From contig NC_134137.1 in assembly GCF_033958435.1 (NCBI RefSeq), forward strand, positions 113,470,501-113,534,500: a stretch of 64,000 nucleotides of DNA, given 5' to 3'. The notes below the pieces were generated by a model. The model saw only the letters and a program-made list of their open reading frames with translations. It had not been told where the DNA came from and ran no database searches. Shown here piece after piece: positions 32,362 through 44,356 of this stretch. The position numbers and the translations under genes were made by a program. Source of the stretch: Carettochelys insculpta (Eukaryota; Chordata; Testudines; Carettochelyidae). Every line of letters starts with the position of its first letter. Within the stretch, counting starts at the first letter, position 1.

Positions 32362-32751
32362 GGGCTTCTCTACACTGGGTTTATTTATTTGGGAAACCCC
32401 CTTTTTTTGAAGAAGAAGACGAAAAAAGTGTTCACAGAGCTAAGCCTAATATTCTGGGCTAAAAGGGCTTTTACCTTGGAATAACTCCAGCCAAATGAAT
32501 GACTTTTGTTGAGCTTCACACCCTGCTTTCAAAGTAGATTGCCTTAATGAGTACCAAGCAGAGGTATTGCTTTTTCCCAGGTGTCAGAAGACCTCTCACC
32601 AGCCTGCAAGCCCTGGGAATCTTAAAAGGTAGGCTTTGCTGCAAGCTCTGCACACCTCCCCCCCGCTTTTTCCCCCTCATCTCAGCAACACTACTCAGGT
32701 AGTCAATGCGGCAAGCTCTGCTTTTTTCATTTTTCTCCCCTTACTGTGAAG

Positions 32752-33400
32752 CTGCTAGCTTTCTCTGCTTCCTCAGCCCTCATGGCTTCTGAAGATCAGT
32801 CTTCCCAGGGTGGCTATTGCTCCAAAACAGCCCCAATGTGGAGTCAGGCTGACTGCCTGGATGTCCTGTGTATGTGGGGTGGGGAGTCAGATTTTTTTCC
32901 CAGCTGCTTGGGAAATGGAGGAGCAGGGACACGTATCCACTGATTTCATGTTCCCTGAGAGAAAAGGGTTATAACCAAAATCCAGGCCAGGGTAGGGCTA
33001 AGATAAAGGAGCTTCATCGGTCATACCACAGGGTATAGGAAGCAAATGCACACTCTGGGGCTGCACCCCAGGTATACCAGTACTAGGAGCAACTAGAAGC
33101 AATACTGAGGGGGCAGGGAGGGTGGAATGCCCAAGTCAGGACCAGAGAACCATGTGGAGTCACAGCACAGTCCTATTGAGGAGCGATGGGAAGTTTCTGA
33201 TGAGGATCCCTGCAGCCACGAATGCACTATGGATTCCCAGCCCCGCAACCTCACCCCAAGCAGTCAGGAATTCTTCAGCTCCCAGGATGAAAGCAAGCCT
33301 GGAACTACAGGAGGAAAGCCCTATGCAGACTACACAGGAGACAGACTTCAGGTTTGTACAAAGGTTGCAAGGGAAGTCGGGTGGCTGGAGGGGGGATTGC
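32752..33400 (+). pseudogene. Myb/SANT-like Harbinger accessory protein pseudogene
   Basis: The first block is MASEDQSSQGGYCSK then APMWSQADCLDVLCMWGGES (about 32779-32887), which fits the start of a Myb/SANT domain in this family (usual form: A-W-x-x-x-E-V-L-D-L-x-x-x-W-G-E-E-S). The core of the domain after it is lost. A downstream piece (about 33122-33400) reads DSQPRNLTPSSQEFFSSQDE, like the acidic Ser/Gln-rich linker with SQELF that follows the domain in related proteins. Its convergent partner is the transposase remnant at 37.5-38.7 kb. Confidence 0.5.
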
Positions 33401-33729
33401 TGCTGAGAAGTGCTTCTGGCAGCTTGCTAAGGAAAAGTTTAGGGACCCCGTTGGCATCCCAGATGTGCATTAATACTTTCACATATTTCCTTCTGATCAT
33501 GCTCTAAGACACTTCCAAACGATTTTCTGAGGTACTTTTGAATCTTTTCCATAAGATTGCGTGAGAATGAAAGGGTATCCCTGCCACCATGGTAAGTTAC
33601 CATGCCAAGCCACTGCTGCAGCTGCCGTGATGGGACCAGAGCTGCACAGGGGGAGGTAGCATAAGTAGCAATTCTGAACTTGCTGATCTCTAGGAGAAGC
33701 AGTTTTTTTTTTTCTTCTCAGTGTTCAAC

Positions 33730-36182
33730 ATAGAAATATCCCCCAGAGACAGGGCAGCTTATGGCTATGGGGAGTAGGGTTCAGTCCCTGGTTCTCATGG
33801 GGGATTTTAATCACCCAGACATTTGTTGGGAGACCAATACAGCAGCATACAGACAATCCAGGAAGTTTTTGGAGAATGTTGGGAATAACTTGCTGGTATA
33901 AATGCCAAAGGAACTGACCAGGGTTCATGCACAGCTTGACCTGCTGCTCACAAACAGGGAAGAACTAGTAGGAGAAAGAGAAGTGATGGCAACCTGAGCT
34001 GCAGCAGTCATGAGATGGTAGATTTTAGGATTCTGATAAATGGAAGCAAGGAGAACAGTAGCATACAAACCCTTGATTTCAGAAGATCAGACTTTGACTC
34101 CCTGAGAGAACTGATGAGCAGGACCCACTGGGAAGCCATTATGAAGGGAAAAAGAGTTTAGGAGAACTGGCAGTATTTAAAAAATGTCTTATTGAAGGCA
34201 CAAGATCAAACCATCCTGATGCACAGTAAGAAAAGTGAATATGGTAGGCAACTAGTCTGGCTTACCGGGGAAAACCTTGGTGAGCTTAAACTCAAAAACA
34301 GGTGGAAAGAAACTTGGCAGAGGACTAATTAGAAGTGTAAATATATGGCTGGAGAATGCCAGAGGGGTAATCAGGAAAGTGAACATACAATTAGCATTGC
34401 AGCCAGCAAGGAATGTGAAGGGTAAAAAGAAGGATTTCTACAGGCATGTTAACAATAAGAGGGTTATCAGGGAGGGCGTGGGGCCATTACTGGATGAGGG
34501 AGGTGACCTTGTGACAGATGATGTGTGAAAGGTTGAAGTACTCAATGCTTTTTTGCCTCACAGGATCAGCTCCCAGACTACTGCATTAGGCAATGCGGTA
34601 AGAGAAGGAGGTGGGCAGCCCTCCATGGGGAAAGAACAGGTTAAGAGCTATGGAGAAAAGCTAGATGCACCCAAATCCAGATGTCCAGATTTAATGCATC
34701 TAAGGGTACTGAGGGAATTGGCAGATGTCACTGCAGAGCCTTGGCAAATGTAGTGCCCATCTTTTTAAAAAAAAAAAAAAAAAGACAATCCAGAAAACTA
34801 TAGACCAGTCAGCCTTACCTGAATCCCTGGAAAAATCATGGAAGGAATCCTCAATGACTCCATTTTGAAGCCCTTGGAAGAGGGGAAAATGATCAAGAGT
34901 TGTCACCATGGATTCACCGAATGCAAATCATGCCTGACAAATCTGATTAGCTTCTCTGATGAGGTAACTGGCTCTGTGGACACAGGGAAGTCAATGAATG
35001 AGATATACCTTGATTTTAGCAAAGATTTTAACATAATATACCACAAAATACTTGCCCATAATTTAAAGAAGTATGGATTGGATACAGGGACTGTAAGATG
35101 GATAGATAGCTGACTAGAAGATAGGGTCCAATGGGTAGTGATCAATGGCCCAATGTCTGATTGGTGGTCAGTTTCAAAGGGGGTGCCCCAAGGATCAGTT
35201 CTAGGGTCAGTATCCTTCAACATCTTTATTAATGACCTGGATGAGGGGATGGATTGCACCCCCAGCAAATTTGCAAATGACGAAGCTATGAAAACAGGTA
35301 GATATGTTGAAGGGTAGGGATAGGGTCCAGAGTGACCTAGACAAATTGGAGGATTGAGCCAAAAGAAATCTGATGAGGTTCAACAAGGACAAGTGCAGAG
35401 TCCTGCATTTGAGACAGATGAATACCAAGCATCGTTACAGGGTGGGGGCTAAGTGGTTAAGTAGCAGTGCAGCATACAAGAACCTGGGGATTACAGTGGA
35501 TGAGAGGTTGGGTATGAGTCAACAATGTGCCCTTGTAGCCAAAAAGGCTAATAGCATATTAGGGTGCATTAGGAGAAACATTTCCAGCAGATCTAGAGAA
35601 GTTGTTATTCCTCTCCATTCAGCACTGGTGAGGCCTTTTTTGGAGTATTGCACTCACTTCTGCCCACCCCCCTCACCACCCAATATAGAAAGAAAGTGGA
35701 TGCATTGGACCGGGTCCACTGGAGGGCAATAAAAATTACTAGGGGCCTGGAGCACCTGACCTGACCTGACCTGAGAGGCAGAGGGATTTGGGCTTATTTA
35801 ATTTTCAGAAGAAAAGAGTGAGGAGTGATTTGATAGCAGCCTTCAACTTCCTGGGGTAGTGGGGGCTCTGAAAAGAGAATGGAGAGAGGCTGCTTTTAGT
35901 AGTGACAGATGGCAGAACAAGGAGCAGTGATCTGAAGTTACAGAGGGAGAGGTATGGGTTGGATATTAGGAAAAACTACTTCACCAGGAGGTGATGAAGC
36001 ACTGGAATGCATTACCTAGTGAGGTGGTGGAATCTCAATGCCTAGAGGTTTCTAAGTTCCGGCTTGGTAAAGTCCTGGATGGGATAATTTAGTTGAGGGA
36101 TGATCCTGCTTCAGGCAGGGGGCAGGACTAGATGACCTCCTAATGTCCCTGGCAGCCCTAGGAAACTATCATTCTGTGAATG
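33730..36182 (+). mobile_element. CR1 LINE, 5'-truncated
   Basis: A 2.45-kb CR1. It starts within the endonuclease and runs to the 3' tail GACTAGATGACCTCCTAATG...CTATCATTCTGTGAATG, the short-repeat terminus typical of CR1. It contains a 17-nt A run (about 34769-34785) and a CTGAC pentamer expansion (35755-35774). No target duplication is evident, as usual for CR1. Confidence 0.85.
33785..35735 (+). pseudogene. CR1 ORF2 (endonuclease-reverse transcriptase) pseudogene
   Basis: The end of the endonuclease reads [17 protein letters not shown] and [13 protein letters not shown] (about 33793-33895). Reverse transcriptase blocks follow in order: HGFTECKSCLTNLISF (about 34908), EIYLDFSKDFNIIYHKIL (about 35001), SKGVPQGSVLG (about 35176) and FNIFINDLDEG. 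The active-site block is KFANDEAM (about 35268), where FADD has become FAND, so catalysis is lost. The C-terminus, KCRVLHLRQMN...NLGITVDERL...NISSRSREVVIPLHSALVRP, lies at 35373-35732. Stops and shifts separate the pieces. Confidence 0.85.
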
Positions 36183-36765
36183 TTAGTGGCTGCAGCATAC
36201 ATCTGCAGAATTGCCCAGTATTAACATCAGTCAAATCCCCCTCATCTTCCTTTACCCCCAACCTTACCCAATCGTAACCCCAATCTCTCCCTGGTTCCCC
36301 CAACCCTCTCCAAAATGGGCTAAATGCACAATGTTTTCAGGAATGTGAGGCCTCTCACAGGATCCCAACACACAGTGCATTTGAAAAAAGGTATTTTCCC
36401 TGGAATGCAGGCACAATAAAATGTTGCGTTATCTCAAGGTCTCTCATAATAGACAGGCATTATTATGAAACAGAGAAGGTTAACTTTTATTTTTTTCTCC
36501 TCTGAGGTCAATCCAGCTAGCCATGTCAGTAATCTAAGGTAACATAGGAAGAGGCACAGAGAACAAGTCTACAAGGACTTTCTGAAAAAATTTGTCACTG
36601 GGAAATGGCACTGCTGTGGAAGAATGATCGGGAAGACTGCAAGACAGCGGGAGATACAAGGTAAGCTGTGAGGACAGAACACATGCAAAGGAGACAAGCC
36701 ACAGAGAGAATGGTCTGGGTTCTAGAGGAAAAGACTGACCTAATGTGCTCCATTGGGTGGAACAC
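36183..36765. other. Unassigned; possibly interior of the composite Harbinger element
   Basis: No coding or repeat signal of its own. If the 32-39 kb composite is real, this belongs to the zone between the two genes. Confidence 0.3.
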
Positions 36766-36768
36766 TGA

Positions 36769-37066
36769 GGGCTTATCTACACTAACGCAGAAGACTGACC
36801 CTGGAATATCAACCTTCTCAGTGTCAATCTTTCAGGGTTTGAATTCATGTGTGTGAGAAATTGAGCTCCAGGGGTCACAGTCAATCCCTGTACACCATGT
36901 GAGATGCAAGGAGTAAGGAAGATGAAAGGAAAAACTCTCCTATTGACATGACCCTGTGAAGACAGACAAGTTAGCCGAGCGTAGATACGTCAATCTTAGC
37001 TATTCAATTGGCATAGCTAAAATTGCTTATCTGTGGTCAACTTCTATGTCTAGTGTAGACATAGCC
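36769..37066. mobile_element. MITE with TGA target duplication
   Basis: A 298-bp element with ends GGGCTTATCTACACTAACG and the complement of TAGTGTAGACATAGCC, flanked by TGA (36766-36768 and 37067-37069). Same family as 12550-12845. It lies downstream of the transposase remnant. Confidence 0.75.
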
Positions 37067-37481
37067 TGAGTCTTAGTGGCAAAGGTTGCCCCAATTGCAC
37101 AGCCAGCATTATTTTGCTGCCAGAACCCCTCCATGCACCTCAGTGCAAAGCCTTCCTTGGCATTATATTGCCTCCCTGGCTCTACTTCCTTTCCTGGACC
37201 ACTTGACACCATACCACAGCTATGACCGGGGTGCTTGCTAGTCCTTGACACATCTGTTATCTTTTCCCTCTCCACTCTCTTTCTAATACCGCTAAACCTT
37301 ATCCATTGGTACTTTATTATGAATTGTAACAGTCTGAGTAAAGAAAACACGAAGATGTGCTCAGTACCTTTATTCTTAAAATGAGTCTGGGTAACAGAGG
37401 AAGCAGAAAGCTGGGGAGGAGAGAGCAGGGGAAGAGTATCACCCACCCAAGCCCACGTATCAAGAAATCCCACAATAATCT

Positions 37482-38745
37482 GTATTTCCCATTGTCAAAA
37501 TGGTTACCCAGGGCCTCCCTGATATTAATGGCCACTTTCTGGGCTGCCCTGACAGCACAGATGTCTGAGTGCTCAAACACATTGGCCAGATGCTCTGCCT
37601 CTCTACTCTCACACAGCTTATGAAAGGCAACAACACGTGGCCAGGAGCATAGGGATATGGTTCTGAAGCAGGTCAAGCCTCCCATACGAGCTTCTCATCC
37701 AAATACGCATTCAACAAATGCGTCATCTGCCGAGCCTAGTGTTGAACAACAACTTGCTGCTCTCTACCAAGCGTAAGCTTTGTGAGTCAGGGATGTAAGT
37801 GGTAAGCAGGGTCCACCAGGATCACTATGGGCATTTCCACCCCCCTCCCAAACTTATATTGTGATGTGGAAAGAAAGTGCCTTCCTCCAGCTTTCTGTAC
37901 AGACCCCTGTTTCTAAGAATGTGTGTGTCATGCACCTTTCCAGACCACCCCACATTTATGTCTGTAAAATGGCCACGGTGATCTACAAGCCCTTGGATCA
38001 CTATTGAGAAGTACCCTTTATGGTTGATGTACTCTGAAGCAAAGTGTGGGGGTTGGGGCAACGATTGGAATATGAGTCTCATTGATTGCCCCTCCACAGT
38101 TAGGGAACCCCGTTTCTGCAAAGCCATCCACGATCTCATCCACATTCCCCAGAGTCACAATCTGGTGCTGCAAAATGTGCTTGATTGCCCTGTAGGCCTG
38201 GATCAGTGCTGCCCCAACAGTAGACTTTCCCACTACAAACTGATTAGCAACTGAGCAGTAGCAATTGAAGGTCACCAGCTTCCACAGAGCAATGGAAACA
38301 TATTTTCCCATGGAGAGAGCAGCTCTCACTTGGGTGTCCTTGCATTGTAATTCTGGTAATAGCTCAGCAGAGAACTCAATGAAGGTAGCTTTATGCATAT
38401 TAATGTTCTGTAGTTACTGTTCATTACCCCACACCTGCAGGACAATGCAATCCCACCACTCCATGCGGGTCTCCCTGGCCCAGAAGTGACAGTCCACAGT
38501 GCATAGCCCCTGTGAGAGACCAGGAAGTATCTGCTGCAGTCTGAAACTGTGGGCCATGTGGCTCTCCTCTTCCTTCTCCTGTGCCACCCTCCTCCTCCTC
38601 TTCTGTCCACTCAGGGAGAAAGCTCAATATTTGGGCCACTGCAGTGCTTTTTGCCAACACCACCTGCTGTGCAACATCAAAGATCTGTTATTGCTCTTAC
38701 ACTGTTGGAATGTAGGATCCATGACTGCTGCCTATAGACACTGCC
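37482..38745 (-). pseudogene. HARBI1-like (PIF/Harbinger DDE) transposase pseudogene
   Basis: The product would cut the element out at its terminal repeats and insert it at a 3-bp target. On minus, the N-terminus has LSFLPEWTEEEEEGG (about 38630). The helix-turn-helix region is KYVSIALWKLVTFNCYCSVA then NQFVVGKSTVGAALIQAYRA (about 38300-38190). The DDE core is GFPNCGGAINETHIPIVAP (about 38100), where the usual first catalytic Asp (A-I-D-G-T-H) is Asn, then YFSIVIQGLVDHRGHFTDIN and GWSGKVHDTHILRNRGLYRK (about 38030-37900). The C-terminal end is AFHKLCESREAEHLANVFEH...NIREALGNHFDNGKY (to 37482). At least three frameshifts are present and the third catalytic Glu region is unreadable. It is inactive. 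Confidence 0.8.
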
Positions 38746-38850
38746 AAGCTGGGCTAGCTCTGACTATTTCAAATGGAGCTCAAAGAAACTGGAAACTGTG
38801 GAAGTTGGGAGAAAGGGTGGAGACCCAGGAAGGGAGGGGGTTGAAGTGAC

Positions 38851-39043
38851 TACTTCCTCATTCCCAGGAAACATTGTGCTTCCTGTTGACTTCCCACCTA
38901 ATTTGATGTATAACATTTAGAAATATAAAGGAGAAGGTCAGTTTTCATTCTTTCTTTCTAAATAAAACCTTTATCAATAGACTTGGAAGCAATATTTGCT
39001 CCCTAAGGTCAAATGCTTGTCGCTATTACATTTCCCTTAACAT
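38851..39043. other. Unassigned spacer
   Basis: Short AT-rich stretch between the transposase upstream region and the family B MITE. No TIR for the composite element could be found here. Confidence 0.35.
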
Positions 39044-39046
39044 AAT

Positions 39047-39442
39047 GGCTATGTCTACACTAGCCAAAACTTCAAAATTGCCATGCAAATGGCCATTTTG
39101 AAGTTTAGTAATGAAGCTCTGAAATACATATTCAGCACCTCATTAGCATGCGTGTGGCCGCAGCACTTCGAAATTGATGCGGCTCGCCACCGCTTGGCTT
39201 GTCCAGATGGGGTCCTTTTCGAAAGGACCACGGCTACTTCGAAGTCCCCTTGTTCCTATGAACAGATGAAAAGGAGCCCGTCGGGACGAGCTGTGCCGCG
39301 GTGAGCCGTGTCAATTTCGAAGTGCCGTGGCCACCCGCATGCTAATGAGGCGGTGAATATGTATTTCAGCGCTTCATTACTAAACTTTGAAATGGACATT
39401 TGCATGGCCCTTTCGAAGGTTTTGGCTAGTGGAGACACAGCC
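39047..39442. mobile_element. Family B foldback MITE, copy 3
   Basis: A 396-bp element with ends GGCTATGTCTACACTAGCC and the complement of GGCTAGTGGAGACACAGCC, flanked by AAT (39044-39046 and 39443-39445). Arms are as in the 14.3-kb copy (GCATGC, TTCGAAATTGA, TCCTTTTCGAAAGGACC), but the centre is asymmetric because part of one arm is lost near 39265. Confidence 0.85.
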
Positions 39443-39445
39443 AAT

Positions 39446-41035
39446 AGGTTATTCATAAGAAAAGCAGTGGAAAATGCAATATTTAGGCTCCCTTCTGAAT
39501 CATAAGCGCACAAATGGGCCCGTGGAGTTTTGGATCAAAACACAAAACAGAGATACTGGTTCAGATACCTTAACCTTTGATTGAAGTAATCAAATTCGAG
39601 GGGAGAAGAGCTTAGATAACAGGTTTTGATTCTGTTCCACATCTGAACTTCATGTCTGATAACTTATTTAAATAATGAATCTGAATCGTATATGCACCAC
39701 CAAGCTGGATTTCAACTTTCTCAGGTAGTTTTACACCTCGTTGGACAGAAATAATCACCCTTTGTCTGTTTTAATGAAGTATACAATGGAGTTGTGGAAT
39801 CAGCCTAGCAGAAATCCCATAGTTTTCTGCTTTGATATGTAAATCATCCTTTTAATAAAATTATCTCTGTTACGCTGGCAAAGAAACCTAAATGGACGCT
39901 TTCCTAGATAAAGTACAATCAGGTCTTTGTTGAGCTTAAAGCCTGCTCCTCTTCATCTCCAGCAAATGATCAAACAAGTAAGCAATGAAGTTTTCCAAAT
40001 ACTGTTAAAAAAACACAGATCAAAACACATGTAAGTAAATAAAAATCTGCCCCTAGAAACGAGTGTATTGTCTCCCACTTAGCTCAAACATTCCTCAGAA
40101 TATTACAGAGTGAACATTGTTCACTCTCACAAGAGAATGGTTCTTCTATCAGTCATGCATATTAGGCTCTTGTAGTCAGCTTCCTCTCTCTAGCAAAGCT
40201 GGAGAGTGGATGATCCTGCTGTAACACAAGCTCAATCATGACCTTTGCAGTTTGGCAGTAGCATTTGTAATTGGAGATCAAAGGTTTGGTTGAGCAGGTT
40301 AGGTGGTGGTTGGAGTCCTCAGTATTCAAGGTTTTAAAATAGTAATAGGAGATGGAAGAAGCCCTCATTTTTCCAAGTAAACATTTTTAGATCTATGAAG
40401 TAGGCCACATGCTTGATCATCTGGTTAAACTGGATTAATTCTATCATGACTCATTTGTGTCTATGCCCCCAGTCATTTATTACACAGCCTCTAGACCAGA
40501 CAGGAAGGCAGACTGTGACTAAGTCACAATCTACATCCTGAACCACCTCTACCAGGCCCACATCTAAAACCGGGTCTGCCAACTGGGTGGGGGGAGGAAG
40601 TGGGCAAAGGGGACAGAGTTTAAATGGTGCCCAAAGCTCCATCCACCACCACTGCTACCTTGGCAGTGGTGGAGGCCAGAGCTTCAGGCTCATTTGAACT
40701 GCTGCAGCAGCATTGCTCTGGCTCCACGTGGATGTGAGGGGGTGTGTGGGGCCCAGCACCATGGTCTATACAGTGCTGAGAGCTGATTCCTCTTGGCCTC
40801 ACAAATTCCACACTTGGCCGTACCCCTTCCAGGATGCAGAGGCAGGGCCCCTCTCCCACCTTGCCCTGGGACCTGCATCAGCTGTTACCGCCACTGTTTA
40901 GAACAGTTTATATATTCCTTAGTGCATCATTGTGGCTATGCTAGTCAGTTTATGAGGATGGGGACATAGCATTGGCTAAGGAGGTAGATATAGTGGTCCC
41001 ATGGAGACTTCTCTTCTCACTGTGCTGCTACCCGC
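39446..41035. other. Unassigned; includes a GC-rich repeat-like block
   Basis: 39446-40560 is AT-rich without features. 40560-40905 is GC-rich, reads like an old interspersed repeat (GGTGTGTGGGGCCCAGCACC) and has only overlapping unsupported frames. Confidence 0.4.
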
Positions 41036-41038
41036 AAT

Positions 41039-41485
41039 GGCTATGTCTAGAAGGTGTGCTGCTGCTGGCAGGGTGATGCAAATGAGGGCACTCAAAAATG
41101 CAATTCGATGCTCGTTTGCACACTTGTGCACCTCATTGGCATAATCACACAAAATCGCTGTCCCAGCAGAAGCTTCTGCTGTCACAAAACAAGCTGTGTA
41201 GATGGAGTTCTGTCGGCGAAAAAAATCCCCTTGTCAGCAGCCCCTTATTCCTGATAAAAATGAGGAATAAGGAGCTGCCAACAAGGGGATGGGGGGGTGT
41301 CATTTCATTGACACAGCCCCACCTACACAGTTTGTTTTGTGACAAGATAAAGCTGTCCTGGTGCAGCAATCACGTGGGACTATGCAAATGAGGTGTGTGA
41401 CTATGCAAATGGGCATCCATTTGCATTGTCGAGTGCCCTCACTTGCATCACTCTGCCAGCAGCAGCACATCATCTAGACATAGCC
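41039..41485. mobile_element. MITE with AAT target duplication
   Basis: A 447-bp inverted-repeat element. Ends are GGCTATGTCTAGAAGG and the complement of CATCTAGACATAGCC, flanked by AAT (41036-41038 and 41486-41488). Mirror blocks are GCTGCTGCTGGCAG/CTGCCAGCAGCAGC, ACAAACTGTGTAG-like pieces and CCTTATTCCTGAT/ATGAGGAATAAGG at the centre (about 41263). No coding capacity; the 66-97 codon frames on both strands are shadows of the palindrome. Confidence 0.85.
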
Positions 41486-41488
41486 AAT

Positions 41489-43926
41489 ATGAATAGCCAG
41501 CACAGTGGAATCTGGGTTCATCTTATTTCTAAGATTAAACAACTACGGTGTGGCAAGAACAGGTCCAAGAATGAAAAGCCACGGCGTGGAGGAGAGTTAC
41601 TACAGAGCTGGGTAAAAGTTTCTCAATGAAACTCACAACCAGGTGACACTTGCCTGCTTTGGGAATTTGTTATAAAAACTTACAGTTTTGCACAGGCTTG
41701 CCAAAAGATTTGTCAAGGTTCACAAACCTTTCAATGAACTTCAGCTGATTTTAAAGTGAGCCAGGACAGTTTTTTTTTCCCCAAAGGAAACATTGTGGTT
41801 TCACAGCATTTTTAACTGAAATGGGGCAAAACTTGGCAGTTTAGGGTGACTTTAGCTTGAAATTTTATGGTTTGTTTCATCCCAAATTTGAGAGTGAAAC
41901 CCTGGGGATGTCAGCTCACACAAAATGAAACTTGTAAAAGGTTTACAAACCCCACTGTAGAAACACTGCTGTGTCTTGCACAGATCTAGCAATAAGATCA
42001 TTTTCATGGGCTCTCTGTCTTTATGGCTTGCCTAGTCATGGTGCTTGCTCATTTGGATAAAGCAGCCTGCAGCAGAGCCGATAGATTACTTGGCATTCTG
42101 TGACTTGCTAATACGCACAGAGTTGGGACTGCACTCAAAATCTTTCCAATAAGTAATCTTAATGCATGGGGGTTCAGTTGTCATAATTGTGAGAAGGATT
42201 TTAAGACTGTATGAGAAATAAATCACAGTGGAGAATGTAGAGTGTAGCCAAAGTAATGTGGGAGATAGTTTAAGATAGCTTAAGTAATGTGGGAGAAGGT
42301 AACCCTAAACATAGAGGTAAATATAACTCTCTTCATAAATGACAGCCTTGAGATTCACATTTAACTCAGAGGTGCAAAGATCATCTTATTTCATAAATGG
42401 ATACTCACTGTCAGTTTTACTGCTGTTTACTCTATCCATTTACAAAAAGATAATTCCAAATACGTTTTAAAAATTACTACATGAATCCTGAAGAAAGATT
42501 TCCACCTCTCCGAAGGTATTACTGTAAAGTACCAAAGAACTTTATCTTGGGATATTTATGCACTTTTTAGGCACAAAATGAAAGATGATGTGCTATATTT
42601 GTTCTGATAAAGAGCACGAACCTGGAATTTGTAAAGTGTGCCATTCTAACTCTTCTCACTAAAACCACAGAATCTCTGTTTCCTTTGAAGTTTTCTTCTG
42701 ATTTAAGATTTATTCTGTGGTCTGCTCCCCCTCCCAAGACCATCAATCAAATGGTTGTGGCTGCGTCCATGTCTGTTATCTTTCAGAAGGGAAATAGACA
42801 GCAGGCTAGATAATCCCCTCCAAGCTCCAGAAGCAGGATGATATTTTCTACCTCAGTTGAGCACCAATGGCCACACAAGTCTTGTCATTGCTGAAGCTGC
42901 AGGATATAAGAACCAAGGGTCTAACAAAAGCTCCAGAAATGCTCTGGAGTCCCTTGAATGGGAAATAGTGGCAAATGACTGCAGGAGAAAAGATAGCTAG
43001 GGCGTTTCTATTGCAAAGAAAAATCTGTGACAATAAAATTCAAAGCTTGGGTCAAATGACTCAGAATTGAGGGCCCTGGACTGTGGGGCCAAAATAGTGC
43101 TGTTCACATTTTCAGTCTGGCTGGACATTTGGGCCTCTGGAGTCTGGCAAAGGGTGGAGAGTGGAGGGTCTTGCAGGCTTGGTAGGAAAATTTGCATGGC
43201 TATTTTTTATAATGCAGTCCAAGCCCAAGTTGACTGACTCATATTCTGATGCTCAGTGGGGGAGGGATTTATTTGCTGTGTTGACATATGCCTGTGAGAA
43301 ACCTAAGCAGTCTTTTATCAGGTTGGGGACTGTTACCACTGATTCACCACCCTGGTACTTCAAGTGCAGGTAATGGGGGAAGCAGCTAACCAAATAAAAC
43401 ATGCTAGACCTTGTCTCTGAAGTTCCCTGAGACAAATCATTTTCCTGGTTTTGGTTTTCCCTGAAATAAATCAGTAGTGACTACCACCAAGTATATATAA
43501 TCCCCATTCTAGAAAAAAAGGCGTCACTTGGAATCTCGTCCCTTAGAATAAACCCCTCTGACCTCCTTTTCCCAAGTAGTTGGTTAAAAAAAAAAGAACA
43601 AAACAAGAGCATCCTACCAAACCATGCAGGGAACTTTGAGCTTTCTGGGAACATGTTAGCAGTCACTGACATAGTTGTAAGCACCTGTAGGACACAAGGG
43701 ATCAATCGGTGCCTGTTTACAAAGAAAAAACACTTTTATTATTAAAACAAGACTATTTTTGCAAGCATTGTAAATGACTTAGTGTTAAAAAAAAAGACAC
43801 ATGAATTAAAGCAAAACACAGGTATTTTCCCTGGGTCAGATTCTTGGTTATAGAAGAGTGCAAAAGGAACTAATAACCAGCTCAAACATAATTTCCAAGC
43901 CCCCAAACAATGAAAACAATAAGCAT
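41489..43926. other. Unassigned sequence
   Basis: About 2.4 kb with no recognised gene, SINE or repeat end. Short tandem echo GTAATGTGGGAGA at about 42254 and 42283. Confidence 0.4.
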
Positions 43927-43929
43927 TAT

Positions 43930-44356
43930 GGCTGTGTCTGCTCTAGTAAGTTCTTTCAAAATATTTTTCAAAAGAAGGGGCTCTTTCGAAAGAACCCATG
44001 GAGCATCTACACAGAAAAAGCATTGTTTTGAAAGTAACTGAAAGAATGTGGTGGTCCTTTTGAAATCATGATTCCTTTCTGACTGCAGGAAGAGTGCCCC
44101 CTTTCAAAAGCTTTTTTTGAAAGAAAATATGTGTAGATGCTCTTCGGGGCCCTTCTTTCAAAAGAACAGTCTTCATTTTCAACCCCTGGCCTGTTCTTTC
44201 GAAAAAGCGGGGGCTGTGTGAATGCTCTCTTTCAAAAGAGCAGATCCCTCTTTTGATCCACTTTTTTGTATGTGGATGCACTCTTTCAAAAGAAGCTCTT
44301 TTGGAAGAGATCTTCCAGAAGAGCTTCTCTCAGATCTCTGTAGTGTAGATGGAGAT
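43930..44356. mobile_element. MITE related to the 52-56 kb Harbinger element, copy 2
   Basis: About 427 bp, from GGCTGTGTCTGCTCTAGTAAG to TAGTGTAGATGGAGAT. It carries many CTTTCAAAAG / CTTTTGAAAG motifs. The phrase GAAAGTAACTGAAAGAATGT (about 44034-44053) closely matches AAAAGTAAATTGAAAGAATG at 52181-52200 in the two-gene element. The target repeat is unclear (TAT left, TAC right). Confidence 0.7.

Larger units (their letters stand above)
32362..38850. mobile_element. Probable split two-gene Harbinger element (composite)
   Basis: Inferred element: a TIR-like end GGGCTTCTCTACACTGGG (32362), a Myb-like remnant on plus (32.8-33.4 kb) and a HARBI1-like transposase remnant on minus (37.5-38.7 kb). 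The two genes converge, as they do in the element at 52-56 kb. The middle is occupied by a CR1 (33.7-36.2 kb) and a MITE (36.8-37.1 kb), which would be later insertions. I could not find the right-hand TIR, so the end is a guess and the two remnants could belong to different insertions. Confidence 0.4.
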
